DNA of 64,000 nt from Dorea_A amylophila (GTDB lineage Bacteria; Bacillota; Clostridia; Lachnospirales; Lachnospiraceae): the NCBI RefSeq assembly GCF_025567265.1, contig NZ_JAOQJW010000012.1, positions 52,591 through 116,590 on the forward strand, read 5' to 3'. How positions within the stretch are numbered: position 1 is the first letter of the stretch; every line of letters starts with the position of its first letter. Below, piece after piece: positions 51,697 to 61,503 of this stretch. Under the pieces are notes generated by a model, which searched no databases, had not been told where the DNA came from, and saw nothing but the letters and a program-made list of their open reading frames with translations. Both the position numbers and the translations under genes were made by a program.

Positions 51697-52276
51697 GATA
51701 TTTTACATGATGGGAAAGAGTTCTTCCGGTAAGGATACGGTCTATAAAGAGATCAGAAAAGAGCTTCCCGAGCTGAAGACGCTGACATTATATACGACCA
51801 GACCGATGCGGGAAGGTGAAAAAGACGGCGTGGAATATTATTTTGTTTCGAATGAAATATTAGAACAGTATGGAGAAGAAGGCAAAATAATTGAACTTCG
51901 TACCTATCAGACCGTGTATGGTGACTGGAAATATGCTACAATAGATGATGGACAGATTCATCTGACCGGGTCTGATTATCTGATGATCGGTACGCTGGAA
52001 TCTTATATGAAGATGAAAGCGTATTATGGACAGGAGAATCTGGTTCCGCTTTATATTGAAGTGGAAGACGGGGAACGCCTGATGCGTGCGATCGCAAGAG
52101 AGCGGCAGCAGGAACATCCGGGATACGAAGAAGTCTGCAGAAGATTTCTGGCAGATCAGAAGGATTTCTCAGAAGAGAATCTTGCGGCAGCAGGAATTAC
52201 AAGAAGATATCAGAATGACGATAAAGTACGATGTAAGGAAGAGATAGTAGAGGTAATACGAGATGGGAAGCTTTAA
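51689..52276 (+). CDS. guanylate-kinase-like protein
   Basis: A 195-residue P-loop kinase with MGKSSSGKDTVYKEI (Walker A, residue 8) and LYTTRPMREGEKDGVEYYFV, the GMP-binding pattern of guanylate kinases. The lid region is divergent (ATIDDGQIH). This second-copy type is common in Lachnospiraceae between the decarboxylase and holB and may not be the essential Gmk. Overlaps both neighbours, so it is translationally linked. Confidence 0.82.
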   Translation: MGKIFYMMGKSSSGKDTVYKEIRKELPELKTLTLYTTRPMREGEKDGVEYYFVSNEILEQYGEEGKIIELRTYQTVYGDWKYATIDDGQIHLTGSDYLMIGTLESYMKMKAYYGQENLVPLYIEVEDGERLMRAIARERQQEHPGYEEVCRRFLADQKDFSEENLAAAGITRRYQNDDKVRCKEEIVEVIRDGKL

Positions 52277-53252
52277 AGATGTGGTTGGTCACAAAGACAT
52301 ATTAAAATATATCAGTAGCGCAGTGGAGAATAACAGAGTGTCGCATGCGTATATTCTGAATGGAGAGAGAGGTTCCGGTAAGAGGATGCTTGCGAATCTG
52401 TTCGCAACGACTCTTTTGTGTGAGAGCGGGAACAGTGAACCTTGCGGGAAATGTCATTCCTGCAGGCAGGCAGAGAGCGGAAACCATCCGGATATTATCC
52501 GCGTAACACATGAGAAGCCGAACAGCATCAGTGTAGATGATATCCGTACACAGGTGAACAATACCGTGGATATCAAGCCGTATCAGGGACCATACAAAGT
52601 ATATATTATCCCTCAGGCAGATCTGATGACACCGCAGGCACAAAATGCAATTCTGAAGACGATCGAGGAGCCGCCGGCATATGCGGTATTTTTACTGCTG
52701 ACGGAGAATGCAGAGATGTTACTTCCGACGATCAACTCCAGATGTGTTATGCTGAAGCTGCGTAACATCAAAGATACACTGATCAGAAAGTATCTGATGG
52801 AGAATCTGGAGATACCGGATTACAAAGCAGATATGTGTACCGCATTTGCCCAGGGAAATGTGGGACGCGCGATCATGCTGGCGAATTCGGAGCATTTTAA
52901 TGAGATCAGAGAGGAAGCGGTACAGCTCCTGAAGCATATCCATGATATGGAACTGAGTGAGATTGTTGCTGCGGTTAAGAATATATCTGTATATAAATTA
53001 GAGATCACGGATTATCTGGATATTATCATGATCTGGTACAGAGATGTCTTACTGTATAAAGCAACAAAAGAGATTGACAAGGTCGTATTCAAAGACCAGT
53101 TACAGAGTATAAAAGAACAGGCGAGAAAAAGCTCTTATGAAGGAATTGAACTGATCCTGGAGAGCCTTGAGAAAGCGAAAGCCAGACTGAAAGCGAATGT
53201 TAACTTTGATCTGGTTATGGAGCTTTTGTTCCTGACCATAAAGGAGAACTAA
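52263..53252 (+). CDS. holB: DNA polymerase III delta' subunit
   Basis: A 329-residue clamp-loader subunit. GERGSGKRMLAN (P-loop, about residue 35), a zinc module with CGKCHSCRQ and an earlier Cys, EEPPAYAVFLL, and the INSRC segment (SRC motif) are present, followed by a helical C-terminal domain. It works with DnaX and HolA to load the sliding clamp. In this operon it precedes ricT by 4 bases, as in Bacillus where holB is next to yaaT. Confidence 0.93.
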   Translation: MGSFKDVVGHKDILKYISSAVENNRVSHAYILNGERGSGKRMLANLFATTLLCESGNSEPCGKCHSCRQAESGNHPDIIRVTHEKPNSISVDDIRTQVNNTVDIKPYQGPYKVYIIPQADLMTPQAQNAILKTIEEPPAYAVFLLLTENAEMLLPTINSRCVMLKLRNIKDTLIRKYLMENLEIPDYKADMCTAFAQGNVGRAIMLANSEHFNEIREEAVQLLKHIHDMELSEIVAAVKNISVYKLEITDYLDIIMIWYRDVLLYKATKEIDKVVFKDQLQSIKEQARKSSYEGIELILESLEKAKARLKANVNFDLVMELLFLTIKEN

Positions 53253-53256
53253 TCAT

Positions 53257-54168
53257 ATGACGAAGGTAATAGGCGTTAGATTCAGAACCGCCGGAAAGAT
53301 CTATTTCTTTTCGCCGGGAAAACTGGAGGTAGAGACGGGCGATAAGGTTATCGTTGAGACTGCAAGAGGAGTGGAATTTGGTTCTGTAGTCACCGGACCG
53401 AAGGAAGTGGAAGACGATAAGATCACACAGCCGTTAAAATCCGTGATCCGTCTTGCAACAGACGAAGATAAGAAAAAAGAAGAAAAGAACAAAGAAAAAG
53501 AAAAAGAAGCATTCAAGATCTGCCTGGAGAAGATCCATAAGCACGGGCTGGAGATGAAGCTGATCGATGCAGAATATACATTTGACAATAATAAGGTGCT
53601 GTTCTATTTTACTGCAGACGGACGAATCGATTTCCGCGAGCTGGTAAAGGATCTGGCAAGTGTATTCCGTACAAGAATCGAGTTAAGACAGATCGGTGTG
53701 CGTGATGAGACGAAGATCCGCGGAGGGATCGGAATCTGTGGCAGACCACTTTGCTGTCATACGTATCTATCCGAGTTCGCACCGGTATCGATCAAGATGG
53801 CAAAAGAGCAGAACCTTTCATTGAATCCGACGAAGATCTCGGGTGTCTGCGGAAGACTGATGTGCTGTCTGACGAATGAAGAGGAGACATACGAAGAACT
53901 GAACAGCCATCTTCCGGCAAATGGTGATCATGTCACAACACCGGAAGGCTTAAGAGGAGATGTCCAGTCTGTTAACGTACTCCGTCAGCTGGTGAAGGTT
54001 GTTGTAACATTGGATAATGACGAGAAAGAGATCCGTGAGTATCCGGCAGCAGAACTGAGATTCAAGCCGAGACGTAAGAAGAAAGACGTAAGACTTTCCA
54101 AAGAAGAGATGAAGGAACTGAAGGCGTTAGAAGAAAAGAACGGAGCGTCAAAGTTAAATGATGACTAA
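53257..54168 (+). CDS. ricT: PSP1-domain iron-sulfur regulator RicT (YaaT)
   Basis: A 303-residue PSP1 protein. The conserved cysteine motifs CGRPLCCHTYL (about residue 164) and CGRLMCCLTNEEE (about residue 200) bind the iron-sulfur clusters of the Ric complex. In Bacillus, RicT with RicA and RicF acts in sporulation, competence, and RNase Y-dependent mRNA maturation. Order holB-ricT-trmN6-rsmI is conserved in Firmicutes. Overlaps the next gene by 11 bases. Confidence 0.93.
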   Translation: MTKVIGVRFRTAGKIYFFSPGKLEVETGDKVIVETARGVEFGSVVTGPKEVEDDKITQPLKSVIRLATDEDKKKEEKNKEKEKEAFKICLEKIHKHGLEMKLIDAEYTFDNNKVLFYFTADGRIDFRELVKDLASVFRTRIELRQIGVRDETKIRGGIGICGRPLCCHTYLSEFAPVSIKMAKEQNLSLNPTKISGVCGRLMCCLTNEEETYEELNSHLPANGDHVTTPEGLRGDVQSVNVLRQLVKVVVTLDNDEKEIREYPAAELRFKPRRKKKDVRLSKEEMKELKALEEKNGASKLNDD

Positions 54169-54922
54169 ATTACTTCCGAATGAAAGACTGGATGACCTGC
54201 AGATCAGAGGATACGAGATCATCCAGAGTCCGGGACGGTTCTGTTTTGGAATGGATGCGGTGCTTTTGTCCGCATTTGCAAATGTGAAAAAGCACGAAAA
54301 AGCACTGGATCTCGGAACAGGAACGGGGATTCTTCCGATCCTTCTGGAAGCTAAATATCCGGGCCTGCATTATACAGGGCTGGAGATCCAGGAGGAGAGC
54401 GCAGATATGGCAAGGCGCAGCGTCAGCCATAACGGACTGGAAGAGAGGATCGACATTGTAACGGGAGATATCAAGGAGGCAGCATCCATATTCGGAGCCG
54501 CCTCTTTTGGAGTTATTACGACCAATCCCCCGTACATGATCGGAGACCACGGACTGAAGAATCAGAATACAGCATTGTATATTGCCAGACATGAGGCACT
54601 CTGCACGCTGGATGATATATTAAGAGAAAGTGCGAAACTATTGAAGGTCAAAGGAAGGTTCTACATGGTCCACAGGCCATTCCGGCTTCCGGAGATCATG
54701 ACAAAGATGTGCGCATATGGAATCGAGCCAAAGCGTATGCGGCTGGTATATCCGCATATAGACAAAGAACCGAACATGGTTCTGATCGAGGGTATGAAAG
54801 GCGGAAATCCGAGAATGCAGGTGGAGCCGCCACTGATCGTATATCAGAAGGATGGAAGTTATACAGAAGAACTGCTTGAGATGTACGGGATGAACAAGAG
54901 CGAGCATAAGATGGAGGAGTAA
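54158..54922 (+). CDS. tRNA1(Val) A37 N6-methyltransferase-like (YabB)
   Basis: A 254-residue SAM-dependent methyltransferase. DLGTGTGILPILLEAK (motif I, about residue 48) binds SAM, and TTNPPYMIG (about residue 125) is the NPPY motif of N6-adenine methylation. QSPGRFCFGMDAVLLSAF near the start is typical of TrmN6/YabB. The exact tRNA target is inferred from family. It follows ricT by overlap, and rsmI starts 3 bases after its stop. Confidence 0.9.
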   Translation: MMTKLLPNERLDDLQIRGYEIIQSPGRFCFGMDAVLLSAFANVKKHEKALDLGTGTGILPILLEAKYPGLHYTGLEIQEESADMARRSVSHNGLEERIDIVTGDIKEAASIFGAASFGVITTNPPYMIGDHGLKNQNTALYIARHEALCTLDDILRESAKLLKVKGRFYMVHRPFRLPEIMTKMCAYGIEPKRMRLVYPHIDKEPNMVLIEGMKGGNPRMQVEPPLIVYQKDGSYTEELLEMYGMNKSEHKMEE

Positions 54923-54925
54923 GAG

Positions 54926-55771
54926 ATGGCAGGAACATTGTACTTATGTGCGACACCGATAGGAAATCTGGAAGATATGACCTTCCGGGCGGTGCGGATT
55001 TTGAAAGAAGCAGATCTGATCGCGGCAGAAGATACCAGGAACAGTATCAAGCTTCTGAATCATTTTGAGATTAAGACACCGATGAGCAGCTATCATGAAT
55101 ATAATAAGATTGAAAAAGGACACAAACTTGTAGAACGCCTGCAGAATGGTGAAGATATTGCAGTGATCACCGATGCAGGTATGCCGGGAATCTCTGATCC
55201 GGGAGAAGAACTGGTAAAGATGTGCCAGGAGGCCGGGATCACGGTTACAGCTGTTCCGGGAGCCTGCGCATGTGTGACGGCGCTTACGATATCTGGGCTT
55301 GGAACGAGAAGATTCGCATTTGAAGCATTTCTTCCGACGGATAAGAAGGAGAGACAGGCTGTCTTGAATGAACTGAAAGATGAGACAAGAACAATGGTGA
55401 TCTACGAAGCACCGCACAGACTGGTCCGCACGTTGAAGACGCTTCGGGAGACGCTTGGCAACAGACGCATCAGTATCTGCCGGGAACTGACGAAGAAGCA
55501 TGAGACGGTATTTGCCACAAAGATAGAAGACGCACTGGCATATTATGACGTACAGGAGCCGAAGGGAGAATGCGTCATGGTGATCGAAGGAAAAAGCAGG
55601 GAAGAGATCCGGAGTGAAGAAAAAGCCAGATGGGAAGAGATGAGCATGGAAGAGCATATGGAACTCTATCTTGGACAGGGCATGGATAAGAAAGCTGCGA
55701 TGAAACAGGTGGCAAAGGACAGAGGTATAGGGAAAAGAGACGTCTATCAGGCACTGTTACAGACACCTTGA
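54926..55771 (+). CDS. rsmI: 16S rRNA (cytidine1402-2'-O)-methyltransferase
   Basis: A 281-residue tetrapyrrole-methylase-fold enzyme. TPIGNLEDMTFRAVRIL at the N-terminus, EDTRNSIKLLNHF, ITDAGMPGISDPG (SAM binding, about residue 80) and PGACACVTAL are all diagnostic. It methylates C1402 of 16S rRNA in the decoding centre. Last gene of the operon, followed by a strong terminator. Confidence 0.96.
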   Translation: MAGTLYLCATPIGNLEDMTFRAVRILKEADLIAAEDTRNSIKLLNHFEIKTPMSSYHEYNKIEKGHKLVERLQNGEDIAVITDAGMPGISDPGEELVKMCQEAGITVTAVPGACACVTALTISGLGTRRFAFEAFLPTDKKERQAVLNELKDETRTMVIYEAPHRLVRTLKTLRETLGNRRISICRELTKKHETVFATKIEDALAYYDVQEPKGECVMVIEGKSREEIRSEEKARWEEMSMEEHMELYLGQGMDKKAAMKQVAKDRGIGKRDVYQALLQTP

Positions 55772-55822
55772 CCTTAAATAACGTTCCGTTCGTCAACTTG
55801 TATAGAAAATGAAAAAAAGATT

Positions 55823-55858
55823 GTTCAACTTGGGTATTACCCAGGTTGAACTTTTTTT
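55823..55858 (+). terminator. intrinsic terminator after rsmI
   Basis: The arms GTTCAACTTGGGTA (55823-55836) and TACCCAGGTTGAAC (55838-55851) form a 14-bp stem with one wobble and an almost loop-free tip. Seven T follow. Confidence 0.85.
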
Positions 55859-55930
55859 ATATACTTTTTATCAGAACGAAACAGGTAACAAAATGAAATA
55901 AAACGATTATAAATCAGGAGGATTATAACA

Positions 55931-57043
55931 ATGGCAAGTTTATCATTAAAACACATTAACAAAACTTATCCAAATGGATTTGAAGCAGTAAAAGATTTCA
56001 ACCTTGAGATTGAAGATAAAGAATTTATCATTTTCGTAGGACCATCCGGATGTGGTAAATCTACAACACTCCGTATGATCGCCGGTCTGGAAGATATTAC
56101 TTCCGGAGAACTGAAGATCGGGGACAAAGTAGTAAATGACGTAGAGCCAAAAGACAGAGATATCGCAATGGTATTCCAGAACTACGCTCTGTATCCACAT
56201 ATGACAGTATATGACAACATGGCATTTGGTCTGAAGTTAAGAAAAGTACCAAAGGACCAGATCGACAAAATGGTTCGTGAGGCAGCTAAGATCCTGGATC
56301 TGGAACCACTGCTTGACCGTAAACCAAAAGCTCTTTCCGGTGGACAGAGACAGCGTGTTGCTATGGGACGTGCGATCGTTCGTGATCCAAAGGTATTCCT
56401 TATGGACGAGCCTCTTTCAAACTTGGATGCAAAACTCCGTGGACAGATGCGTATCGAGATTTCTAAACTGCACCAGAGATTAGGTACAACCATCATCTAT
56501 GTAACACATGACCAGACAGAAGCTATGACACTGGGAACCAGAATCGTAGTTATGAACGCAGGTATTGTTCAGCAGGTAGATACACCACAGACTCTGTACG
56601 ATTATCCATGCAACCAGTTCGTTGCCGGATTCATCGGATCACCACAGATGAACTTTGTTGATGCGAAATGTAAAGTAGTCGGAAATAAAGTATACCTGGT
56701 AGCAGGACCTTCAGAGATCGAGCTTCCACCGGCAAAAGCTAAGAAGCTGATCGATGGCGGATATGAAGGAAAGACAGTTGTTCTCGGAATCCGTCCGGAA
56801 GACGTGCACGATGAGCAGATGTTCATCGAAGCTTCTCCAAATACAGTAATCGAAGCAAAGATCCGTGTATATGAGATGCTCGGTGCAGAAGTATTCTTAT
56901 ACTTCGATTATGAAGGATCAAGCATGACAGCAAGAGTGGATCCTAGAACAACAGCAAGAACAGGTGATACTGTTAAATTTGCTCTGGATGCTGAGAAGAT
57001 CCATATCTTTGATAAAGAGACACAGGTTACAATCACAAACTAG
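55931..57043 (+). CDS. msmK: carbohydrate ABC transporter ATPase, MsmK/UgpC-like
   Basis: A 370-residue ATPase that energises CUT1-type sugar importers. Walker A GPSGCGKST (residue 36), Q loop FQNYALYPHM, signature LSGGQRQRVAMGRA (about 134), Walker B VFLMDEPLSNLDAK (about 155), and the C-terminal TOBE regulatory domain (about 235-370) are present. No permease or binding protein is next to it. Such orphan MsmK proteins serve several importers, and the msmFG-like operon at the start of the window lacks an ATPase. Codon use is optimised (frequent AAC, GGT and similar), suggesting high expression. CAGGAGG precedes the ATG. Confidence 0.93.
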   Translation: MASLSLKHINKTYPNGFEAVKDFNLEIEDKEFIIFVGPSGCGKSTTLRMIAGLEDITSGELKIGDKVVNDVEPKDRDIAMVFQNYALYPHMTVYDNMAFGLKLRKVPKDQIDKMVREAAKILDLEPLLDRKPKALSGGQRQRVAMGRAIVRDPKVFLMDEPLSNLDAKLRGQMRIEISKLHQRLGTTIIYVTHDQTEAMTLGTRIVVMNAGIVQQVDTPQTLYDYPCNQFVAGFIGSPQMNFVDAKCKVVGNKVYLVAGPSEIELPPAKAKKLIDGGYEGKTVVLGIRPEDVHDEQMFIEASPNTVIEAKIRVYEMLGAEVFLYFDYEGSSMTARVDPRTTARTGDTVKFALDAEKIHIFDKETQVTITN

Positions 57044-57104
57044 TCTGTAATGAAGGCTTGATATAAGAGCCACAATTATCGTAAAAAACAGATGAATATA
57101 AGAG

Positions 57105-57137
57105 GACCGGGCGTAAGAAAGCGTCCGGTCTTTTCGT
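57105..57137 (+). terminator. intrinsic terminator after msmK
   Basis: GACCGGGCG (57105-57113) pairs with the CGTCCGGTC part of 57121-57130 with one wobble or mismatch, followed by T-rich sequence. Confidence 0.75.
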
Positions 57138-57164
57138 TTTTTTCGCAGACAATAAAATTTTGCT

Positions 57165-57192
57165 TTGTTAAAGCATGATTATCTGCTATAAT
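57165..57192 (+). promoter_or_regulatory. promoter of the CdaR/PucR-like gene
   Basis: TTGTTA (57165-57170) and TATAAT (57187-57192) are 16 bp apart, giving a leader of about 90 bases before the GTG start at 57289. Confidence 0.6.
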
Positions 57193-57288
57193 GTATTCGT
57201 AATGCAGTTCGTTAGCGTGCTAAAATGTATACAAGTATGCAAAAGAACACGAAGAACAGCATTGCGGATAGGAAATGGAGGACAATGC

Positions 57289-58374
57289 GTGTTATCAAAT
57301 CAGATATTACACAAAACAGCACAGGATATCAGGGAGATTACAGGATTTGACTGTGCAATATGGGATATGCAGGGATTCTGTCTCGTAAGGACGAATGAGA
57401 CTCTGACCGGGTATGAGATCCAGATTCAGGATTTCCGTGATGACGAAGAAGAACCGGAAGAGATGATCTTAGATGAGATGGGAATGTTCCGCATCTATGA
57501 AGACAGTGATCCGGTATATGTATTGATGCTGCATGGAAATGCAGACGGCATGGAACTGGCAGGACGTATGGGAGCCAGTCAGCTTCGGAATCTTCTTTAT
57601 GTATACAAAGAACGGATGGATAAGAACCGGTTTATTCAGAATCTGCTTCTGGATAATCTGCTTCTGGTTGATATCTATAATCAAGCAAAGAAGATGAAGA
57701 TTCCGGCAGAACTCAAGAGAGTCGTATTCGTGATCGAACCGAAGAATGAAGGAGATGTCCTGGTACAGGAAACTCTGAAAGGTCTGTATGCGACGGGAAC
57801 AAAGGATTTCGTAACGGCAATTGATGAAAAACATATTATTCTTGTGAAGTCACTGCAGTCTACCGATAGCTATCCGCAGGTAGAACAGATCGCCAAAGAG
57901 CTGGTCACGACGCTGAATATGGAAGCCATGGTAAGTGTAAGAGCGGCATATGGAACAATTGTAGAAGAATTAAAGGATGTATCCAGATCATACAAAGAAG
58001 CAGATATGGCTTTGGAAGTCGGAAGAGTGTTTTATACAGAGAAGAAGATCCTTGCATACAATGAACTCGGAATCGGACGGCTGATCCATCAGCTTCCGGC
58101 ATCACTCTGCGAGATGTTCCTGAATGAAGTATTCGAAGATGGCAAGGCCGATATTTTCGAAGAAGAAGAACTGACGACTGTTTATACATTCTTCGATAAT
58201 AACCTGAATATATCAGAGACGGCAAGGCGTCTGTATGTGCACAGAAATACACTGGTGTACCGTCTGGAGAAGATTCAGAAGAAAACAGGACTGGATGTGC
58301 GTGTATTTGACGATGCACTGACATTCAAGATTGCCATGATGGTAGCAGATCATATGAAATATATGAAAGAATAA
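57289..58374 (+). CDS. CdaR/PucR-like transcriptional regulator
   Basis: A 361-residue protein starting on GTG 57289, seven bases after GGAGG. The longer frame from 57175 begins before the promoter start point and is not supported. The N-terminal diacid-recognition-like domain (about 1-130, LSNQILHKTAQDIREITGFDCAIWD) is followed by a GGDEF-like central domain and a C-terminal PucR helix-turn-helix (NNLNISETARRLYVHRNTLVYRLEKI, about residue 310-335). It resembles activators of sugar diacid use. The aconitase-family gene downstream after 68 bases may be a target. Confidence 0.87.
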   Translation: MLSNQILHKTAQDIREITGFDCAIWDMQGFCLVRTNETLTGYEIQIQDFRDDEEEPEEMILDEMGMFRIYEDSDPVYVLMLHGNADGMELAGRMGASQLRNLLYVYKERMDKNRFIQNLLLDNLLLVDIYNQAKKMKIPAELKRVVFVIEPKNEGDVLVQETLKGLYATGTKDFVTAIDEKHIILVKSLQSTDSYPQVEQIAKELVTTLNMEAMVSVRAAYGTIVEELKDVSRSYKEADMALEVGRVFYTEKKILAYNELGIGRLIHQLPASLCEMFLNEVFEDGKADIFEEEELTTVYTFFDNNLNISETARRLYVHRNTLVYRLEKIQKKTGLDVRVFDDALTFKIAMMVADHMKYMKE

Positions 58375-58442
58375 TCAGGTTAGCAGATGTCTGGACTCAG
58401 ACATTTTAATATATTCATAATACGATAGTAGGAGGACAAAAC

Positions 58443-60722
58443 ATGCTGAAATTATATGACAAGGGAGTCTATTTACTGAATGGAACAGAGATTGTGGAAG
58501 AAAAAGAAGCAGTTGCTGCAAAGACAGGTAAAGATGTGACTCCACAGGAAGCTGCAAAGAATACAATGGCATATAACATTCTGGCAGCGCATAACACCTC
58601 GGGAAATATGGAGCGTCTGCAGATCAAATTCGATAAGCTGACATCTCATGACATTACATTCGTTGGAATTATTCAGACAGCCAGGGCTTCAGGGCTTGAA
58701 AAATTTCCGATCCCTTATGTACTTACGAACTGTCATAACTCTCTTTGTGCAGTCGGAGGAACGATCAACGAAGATGATCACATGTTCGGTCTCACCTGCG
58801 CGAAAAAATATGGCGGAGTCTATGTACCGCCTCATCAGGCAGTCATCCACCAGTTTGCCCGTGAGATGCTGGCTGGCGGCGGTAAGATGATCTTAGGATC
58901 AGACAGCCACACACGTTATGGTGCACTTGGAACCATGGCTATGGGAGAAGGCGGACCGGAGCTTGTAAAACAGCTTCTGAATAAGACATATGATATTAAG
59001 ATGCCGGGGGTAGTCGGAATCTACTTAGATGGCGAGCCGATGAAAGGTGTCGGACCACAGGACGTGGCACTTGCAATCATCGGTGCGACATTCGGCAATG
59101 GCTATGTTAACAATAAAGTGATGGAATTCGTAGGACCTGGTGTGAGTAAGTTAAGTGCGGACTTCCGTATCGGTATCGATGTTATGACGACAGAGACGAC
59201 CTGTCTGTCATCCATCTGGAAGACCGATGATAAGATCAAAGAATTCTATGACATTCATGGAAGAAGTGAAGATTACAAAGAACTCAACCCGGGAGATGTT
59301 GCTTACTATGACGGTATGGTATACGTGAACTTAAGCGAGATCAAACCAATGATCGCAATGCCATTCCATCCGTCTAATGTATACACGATCGATGAAGTGA
59401 GAACCAACTTAAAAGACATCCTTCATGATGTAGAACAGAAAGCACTGGTAAGTCTCGACGGAGCAGTTGACTATTCTCTGCAGGATAAGATTGTAAATGG
59501 GCAGCTATATGTGGATCAGGGAATCATCGCAGGATGTGCCGGCGGCGGATTTGAAAATATCTGTGCAGCAGCAGATATCATCAAAGGACATTATATCGGT
59601 TCCGATGAGTTTACATTCAGTGTATATCCTGCAAGTACACCGATCTACATGGAACTTGTGAAGAACGGAGCAGTTGCTGACCTTATGGAAGCAGGAACGA
59701 TCGTGAAGACGGCATTCTGCGGACCATGCTTCGGTGCCGGAGATACCCCTGCAAACAACGCATTCTCGATCCGTCACTCAACCAGAAACTTCCCGAACCG
59801 TGAAGGATCCAAACTTCAGAGCGGACAGATCGCATCGGTTGCACTTATGGATGCACGTTCCATCGCAGCAACAGCAGCGAATAAGGGATTCCTTACACCT
59901 GCAACTGACCTGGATGTGGAATATAAAGGACAGACTTATCATTTTGATAAGAACATTTATGCGAACCGTGTCTTCGACAGCCATGGTGTAGCAGATCCAT
60001 CGGTAGAGATCAAGTTCGGACCAAATATCAAAGACTGGCCTGCAATGGCAGCACTTCCGGAAAACTTACTTCTGAAAGTGGTATCTGAGATCCATGATCC
60101 GGTCACCACAACAGATGAACTGATTCCATCCGGTGAGACCTCTTCTTACAGATCCAACCCTCTGGGACTTGCAGAATTTGCATTGTCCAGAAAAGATCCT
60201 GCTTATGTAGGCCGTGCGAAGGAAGTACAGAAAGCTGAAAAAGCAATTGAAGCAGGACAGTGTCCGTTAGAAGTATTAGATGAACTGAAACCGGTTATGG
60301 ATAAGATCCACGAGACATATCCGGAGACAGGAAAAGGTAATCTCGGAATCGGAAGCACGATCTTTGCAGTAAAACCGGGAGATGGTTCTGCAAGAGAGCA
60401 GGCAGCATCCTGTCAGAAGGTACTCGGCGGCTGGGCAAATATTGCGAACGAATATGCAACCAAGAGATATCGTTCGAACCTGATCAACTGGGGTATGCTT
60501 CCATTTATCACGGAGGAAGATCACGAGAACTTAAGCTTCCGTAACGGCGACTATATCTTCGTGCCAGAGATCAGAAAAGCAGTGGAAGATAAGAATGCCG
60601 AGATCAAGGCTTATGTGGTTGGAGATTCTCTGAAAGAGATCACGCTGAAGCTTGGTGATATGACCGATGCGGAAAGAGAGATCATCCTGAAAGGATGTCT
60701 GATCAATTATTACAGAGGATAA
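58443..60722 (+). CDS. aconitase-family hydratase (YbhJ-like)
   Basis: A 759-residue [4Fe-4S] hydro-lyase. Cluster cysteines are visible in IIAGCAGGGFENI (about residue 365) and FCGPCFGAGD (about residue 422). GSDSHTRYGALGTMAMGEGG is the active-site His-containing loop, and the swivel domain is C-terminal. The domain order and length are like E. coli YbhJ and unlike the classical AcnA (about 890). Its substrate may be citrate/isocitrate or another tricarboxylate. AGGAGGA precedes the ATG; a small TGTCTG/CAGACA hairpin (58388-58404) lies just upstream. Confidence 0.88.
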   Translation: MLKLYDKGVYLLNGTEIVEEKEAVAAKTGKDVTPQEAAKNTMAYNILAAHNTSGNMERLQIKFDKLTSHDITFVGIIQTARASGLEKFPIPYVLTNCHNSLCAVGGTINEDDHMFGLTCAKKYGGVYVPPHQAVIHQFAREMLAGGGKMILGSDSHTRYGALGTMAMGEGGPELVKQLLNKTYDIKMPGVVGIYLDGEPMKGVGPQDVALAIIGATFGNGYVNNKVMEFVGPGVSKLSADFRIGIDVMTTETTCLSSIWKTDDKIKEFYDIHGRSEDYKELNPGDVAYYDGMVYVNLSEIKPMIAMPFHPSNVYTIDEVRTNLKDILHDVEQKALVSLDGAVDYSLQDKIVNGQLYVDQGIIAGCAGGGFENICAAADIIKGHYIGSDEFTFSVYPASTPIYMELVKNGAVADLMEAGTIVKTAFCGPCFGAGDTPANNAFSIRHSTRNFPNREGSKLQSGQIASVALMDARSIAATAANKGFLTPATDLDVEYKGQTYHFDKNIYANRVFDSHGVADPSVEIKFGPNIKDWPAMAALPENLLLKVVSEIHDPVTTTDELIPSGETSSYRSNPLGLAEFALSRKDPAYVGRAKEVQKAEKAIEAGQCPLEVLDELKPVMDKIHETYPETGKGNLGIGSTIFAVKPGDGSAREQAASCQKVLGGWANIANEYATKRYRSNLINWGMLPFITEEDHENLSFRNGDYIFVPEIRKAVEDKNAEIKAYVVGDSLKEITLKLGDMTDAEREIILKGCLINYYRG

Positions 60723-60787
60723 TATGTTTTATTTTTAGTACCGTTTTGTTTTGGAAAATTTTGATCTGACATTCGGACTTATGTATA

Positions 60788-60819
60788 CAGCAGGAAATCA
60801 CGGATTTCCTGCTGTTTTT
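60788..60819 (+). terminator. intrinsic terminator after the hydratase gene
   Basis: The arms CAGCAGGAAATC (60788-60799) and GATTTCCTGCTG (60803-60814) are perfect with a 3-base loop and five T. Confidence 0.88.
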
Positions 60820-60989
60820 CCTTATACGGAGATGTAGACACTGCCGAAATAAGGAAAGTTCTTGTATAATATGATAAAATACCTGCAACAATGTGAGCGG
60901 GAAAAGACTCTTATCTATATAGGATTTATAATAATTACCGGAAGATTAAAAACAGTGATAAAAGATTCATATCTGAGGGAGGTTACGAT

Positions 60990-61496
60990 ATGATATGCAG
61001 TGTAAAAAGGTTCTCGGAAATGTATGAAACAGTTTACCGTGATCTGTACCATTACGCACTGTGCCTGATGAAGAATCCACAGGAAGCGGAGGATGCAGTG
61101 AGCGAGGCGGTTGTTGCGGCATACGAGAACATACATAAATTAAAAAAAGAAGAAGCATTCCGCAGCTGGATATTTACAATTCTGACGAATAAATGTAAGA
61201 AGAGATTGAAGAAGGCATTAAAAGAAGAGCCGGGAAGAGAGGAAGAACTTCCGGAACAGCCGGTTGTACCGGATTATGATCTGGCAATGGACGTCAAGAA
61301 AGCATTCTTCGTGTTATCGGAAGAAGAACAGATATTAGTCGGATTATCCGTATTCGGCGGGTATTGCAGTCAGGAGATCGGGGAAATGATGCGGCTGAAT
61401 CCGAACACGGTACGATCGAAGCGGAGCCGGGCACTTAAAAAGATGGAATGTGTGCTGGGCAGTTACGGAGAAACAGAGCATGGAAGAAAGGAGTGA
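60990..61496 (+). CDS. ECF-type sigma factor
   Basis: A 168-residue sigma factor. Region 2 (YRDLYHYALCLMKNPQEAEDAV, FRSWIFTILTNKCKKRL) and region 4 (EEEQILVGLSVFGGYCSQEIGEMM with LNPNTVRSKRSRALKKM) are evident. GGGAGG precedes the ATG. The following gene encodes a membrane protein whose start lies 7 bases after this stop, the usual sigma/anti-sigma layout. A TATAAT lies at about 60,867-60,872. Confidence 0.9.
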   Translation: MICSVKRFSEMYETVYRDLYHYALCLMKNPQEAEDAVSEAVVAAYENIHKLKKEEAFRSWIFTILTNKCKKRLKKALKEEPGREEELPEQPVVPDYDLAMDVKKAFFVLSEEEQILVGLSVFGGYCSQEIGEMMRLNPNTVRSKRSRALKKMECVLGSYGETEHGRKE

Positions 61497-61503
61497 GAAG
61501 TGT

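Noticed and set aside
54944..55657. 237-codon minus-strand frame opposite rsmI
   Set aside because: Antisense shadow of a conserved gene; no start signals.
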